Assembly: GCA_946811695.1 (NCBI GenBank)
Contig: OX328128.1
Location: forward strand, 74,842,531 to 74,906,530
Length of the DNA: 64,000 nucleotides
From: Gonocerus acuteangulatus
Lineage: Eukaryota; Arthropoda; Insecta; Hemiptera; Coreidae
Reading direction: 5' to 3'
Under the pieces are notes generated by a model, which was not told where the DNA came from, ran no database searches, and saw nothing but the letters and a program-made list of their open reading frames with translations. How positions within the stretch are numbered: position 1 is the first letter of the stretch; each line of letters starts with the position of its first letter. Of the stretch, positions 61,745-64,000 are shown piece after piece. The position numbers and the translations under genes are program-made.

Positions 61745-62575
61745 TCTTATCAAAATTAAATTTATTCGCCACGAAGCACATATTTACAGTTGATTATAAC
61801 AGTAAAATGAATTTGCTTGTAAAACAAGATACTTAAAAAGACAACGAATTTTTGGTTGTTTGGAATAGAGCCTTCTGAGCAGTAGTCGAAGAGTAAGTAC
61901 ATTTTCAGCATATTAATTATACATAGGTTTTATTTAATTTTGTTTTCCTATATTGCAAAATGTGTGCTAAAATTTAACTTACAACATAGAATAATGATTA
62001 AAAACAAGTATATCTGGTATCAGGAACATATTCTTTTTGATAAATAAATAAATTTTAAGAAAAAAAAAATGTATTTTCAGTACATAATTGTATTATTGAA
62101 GTCATCTCCCTATCAAGCGTTACCCACCCACGTTCTCCAAAGAGGCGACTCAAAAGATATTGGCCTAGAGATCTGCTGCAGTGACCAAGTGAAGTGTTAG
62201 CAATGGTTTTCTCTTTGTTCAAGTGCGACAATTTTCTGTGGCTCACCGATCCCTCTTCGACTCCAGCCACCTCTTAACGTCATCTGAGCGTCTTTTTGGT
62301 GTTAATCGAGGATGAAGTTGGGAGGCCTTGAGCACAGAACCTTCATATTGTATCATTCATCATATACCAGATGTATTTATATACAGGATGTAATAATCAA
62401 TAAAGAAATATATATATTAAAAAAAAAATGGTATTGACTTATACAGCCTTCCTCAAGAATGAGGGTTAAGAATTATCCGCTTCTGTGTAAGTTGTAAGCT
62501 ACTGTCAGTTTCCTGTGATTTGTGATGCCTAATCTATTCCATTTCTTCGAGATGTATGTGTGCGAGTCGGACTTT
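61745..62575 (-). mobile_element. H1 subfamily b, 5' half, interrupted
   Basis: Sequence matching 19850-20157 (TTTATTCGCCACGAAGCACA; CAACGAATTTTTGGTTGTTT) ends in a diverged 5' terminus (GTCCGACTCGCAC on minus). It is split at about 61915-62430 by AT-rich sequence with an A-run, perhaps another insertion I cannot classify. Confidence 0.5.
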
Positions 62576-62577
62576 TT

Positions 62578-62760
62578 GTTATAACAATATAATATGTGCT
62601 GGCTCATCAAGTGTATTACACTCCATGAGCAAAATTTACAGTGGGGGTAAAAAAGCTGCCCGTAACAGGCTACGAGGTGTATATACCAGAGGGGTAGATA
62701 CTACAAAGGTATCTGATTCATGACCATGTGCACACTAGGGAAGTCTTCAAGCACAAATTT
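62578..62760 (-). mobile_element. SINE body fragment
   Basis: CTAGTGTGCACATGGTCATG and AATCAGATACC on the minus strand match the body shared by the SINEs at 33.3 and 46.5 kb. No tRNA-like head remains. Confidence 0.45.
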
Positions 62761-63134
62761 GTGGGTCACCCATCACTAAAGCCCGGCGGGCCGCAGATTG
62801 GGTATAACTGGTCTAGACCAAATATTTTAAACATACTTGAACCTCCGAACTTGCTTATTATGTACCAATTGATGCCAAACAATTATCAATTAAATCCACT
62901 TATTCACTTAGGATAAATATAACTAAAGCACTTCAAAAATACCTCCATGAAATCAACCTTATCAAAGTCTAACGATAAAAAGGTGTTGTACATTTAATTG
63001 AAGCATTGAAAGATCGTTATCTTAAAAAAAACGCTCATAGCTCTCAGCGTGTTATCAATTTTCCTTTCGATAACAATTAAATTTTTAAAAAATAATTAGA
63101 AGATAATTCTTTGAAGTGTTATCTATCAGTAACC

Positions 63135-63195
63135 ATGTTGGGGGACCCAAGTGCAGACATGCTTACATCAAAATTTTTGGTTCTCTTAATAATCT
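63135..63195 (+). CDS. possible signal-peptide first exon of a further gene
   Basis: ATG at 63135, 20 codons (MLGDPSADMLTSKFLVLLII) and then T/gtaagt, a perfect donor in phase 1. A second Met nine codons in (MLTSKFLVLLII) would give a more compact signal peptide. TCAGTA, an initiator-like sequence, lies 10 bp upstream. The size (61 nt) and phase match exon 1 at 24.5 kb, though the sequences are unrelated. The next exon is not visible in the window, so this is tentative. Confidence 0.35.
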
Positions 63196-63230
63196 GTAAG
63201 TAGACTCACTCACTCTCTCTCTCATTCTCT

Positions 63231-63233
<3 letters not shown>

Positions 63234-63272
<39 letters not shown>

Positions 63273-63341
63273 ATTATTATTATTATTATTAAAAACCGAC
63301 CGTTGGGAAAGCCATGCGAACAATAATTCTCCTTACCGAAG

Positions 63342-63381
<40 letters not shown>
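63234..63381. repeat. (TA)n and (TTA)n microsatellites
   Basis: TA run 63234-63268 followed by TTA units to about 63291, and a second TA run at 63344-63381. 63382-63837 contains no recognised gene or repeat. Confidence 0.9.
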
Positions 63382-63383
<2 letters not shown>

Positions 63384-63837
63384 GAAATTGAAGCACCGAT
63401 TTAAACGGGATCACTCTAGAAAAAACCGTTCATCTAGGACATTTATTAACCTTTTTGAGACCAATTTTGTGCCAGCGGGCTGGCCAAGGGCATTTTTCGT
63501 TCGGGACTGAAAGCCGCCGCTGTGAGACCTTTTTGCGTTATCTAGTGGTAGGTTTTGTAAGCTCTGGTCACTCTTTTATCCGCTAGAGTTGATAATAATG
63601 CAGTTTAAGTCTATTCTATAGGGGTTTCCCTCTGCTACCCGGTCCCTTTGCATGGTTCCGGTCCTTCCGAAGGGCCTTATTTGTGTTTTACCTTAATTGT
63701 GTATATAGAGATCGCGTTCCGTAGATATTATACCAACGCCGAGATATTTGACTTAATATTATTTTTAAAAATGTTTTAAACAATTTATTTAAATTTTAAC
63801 GTCCATTTATTATTAACTACGAATTTTAGGACGGGTT

Positions 63838-63990
63838 ATCTATAGGTGACCACCCTTTTCTAGCCAGGATATGGGTGATGCCTTTTCTTTTTTTGAAAGA
63901 AAAGCCACCGCCCCTAGTGGGAATCGAACCCACAACCTTTGGCGCGGAGTGTTAAGAGCTCACGCCTTAACCCTCACGGCTACCGGGTCT
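63838..63990 (-). mobile_element. tRNA-headed SINE or tRNA pseudogene
   Basis: On the minus strand GTAGCCGTGAGGGTTAAGG resembles an A-box and GTGGGTTCGATTCCCAC is a perfect T-arm with B-box. The likely acceptor strands do not pair, so this is not a working tRNA. The downstream body includes CACCCATATCCTGGCTAGAA and GTGGTCACCTATAGA. Confidence 0.5.
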
Positions 63991-64000
63991 CCTTTAAATA

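Noticed and set aside
63900..63990. Possible tRNA-Ser/Leu gene
   Set aside because: The T-arm is perfect, but the acceptor strands are not complementary and the anticodon arm is poor.

Overview
This window is eukaryotic and almost certainly from an arthropod. It is AT-rich, its genes are split by GT-AG introns, it encodes a secreted chitin-binding (peritrophin-A type) protein, and its repeats are typical of arthropods: jockey- and RTE-type non-LTR retrotransposons, pogo/Tigger and mariner relics, 5S- and tRNA-headed SINEs, and Helitron/Helentron-like elements carrying (TA)n microsatellites. The order or species cannot be fixed from the sequence alone. Nothing bacterial is present.

Two host loci can be supported. 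(1) Minus strand, about 1.4-24.5 kb: a secreted peptide gene. A TATA-box promoter and a signal-peptide exon (24441-24501) are followed by a short exon (24137 downward). Four related mini-exons lie further downstream at 8.2, 4.5, 2.1 and 1.4 kb. Each mini-exon codes for about 30 residues, has phase 1 at both intact ends, and ends in the motif GGWHFPKWPK; one has lost its splice acceptor. I do not recognise this protein. (2) Plus strand, 38167-54473: a four-exon gene for a predicted 676-residue secreted protein with a signal peptide, eleven chitin-binding type-2 (CBM14) units and a Thr/Pro-rich linker before the last unit. A possible third gene begins at 63135-63195 with another signal-peptide exon and runs off the window.

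Most of the remainder is a nested mosaic of mobile DNA. Two dominant families (called H1 and H2 here) share a near-identical 5' end, a subterminal inverted repeat, an internal (TA)n tract and a 3' hairpin followed by CTAA. This is the layout described for Helentron-associated elements (HINE/DINE-1-like). Three nested copies can be checked against paralogous empty sites in this window. Three different Tigger/pogo families are present: 5003-7230, 21436-22644 and 33579-34488. A nearly complete jockey-like element (56059-60529, minus) is inserted, with an 11-bp target duplication, into a plus-strand reverse-transcriptase relic.

Layout: 0-8.4 kb, tandemly duplicated mini-exon block with a Tigger insertion; 8.4-24 kb, H1/H2 mosaic; 24-24.6 kb, signal exon and promoter; 24.6-37.6 kb, H1/H2, RTE, SINE and Tigger mosaic; 38-54.5 kb, chitin-binding gene, whose first intron holds several tandem arrays and a foldback element; 54.5-64 kb, retrotransposons, SINEs and the possible new first exon.
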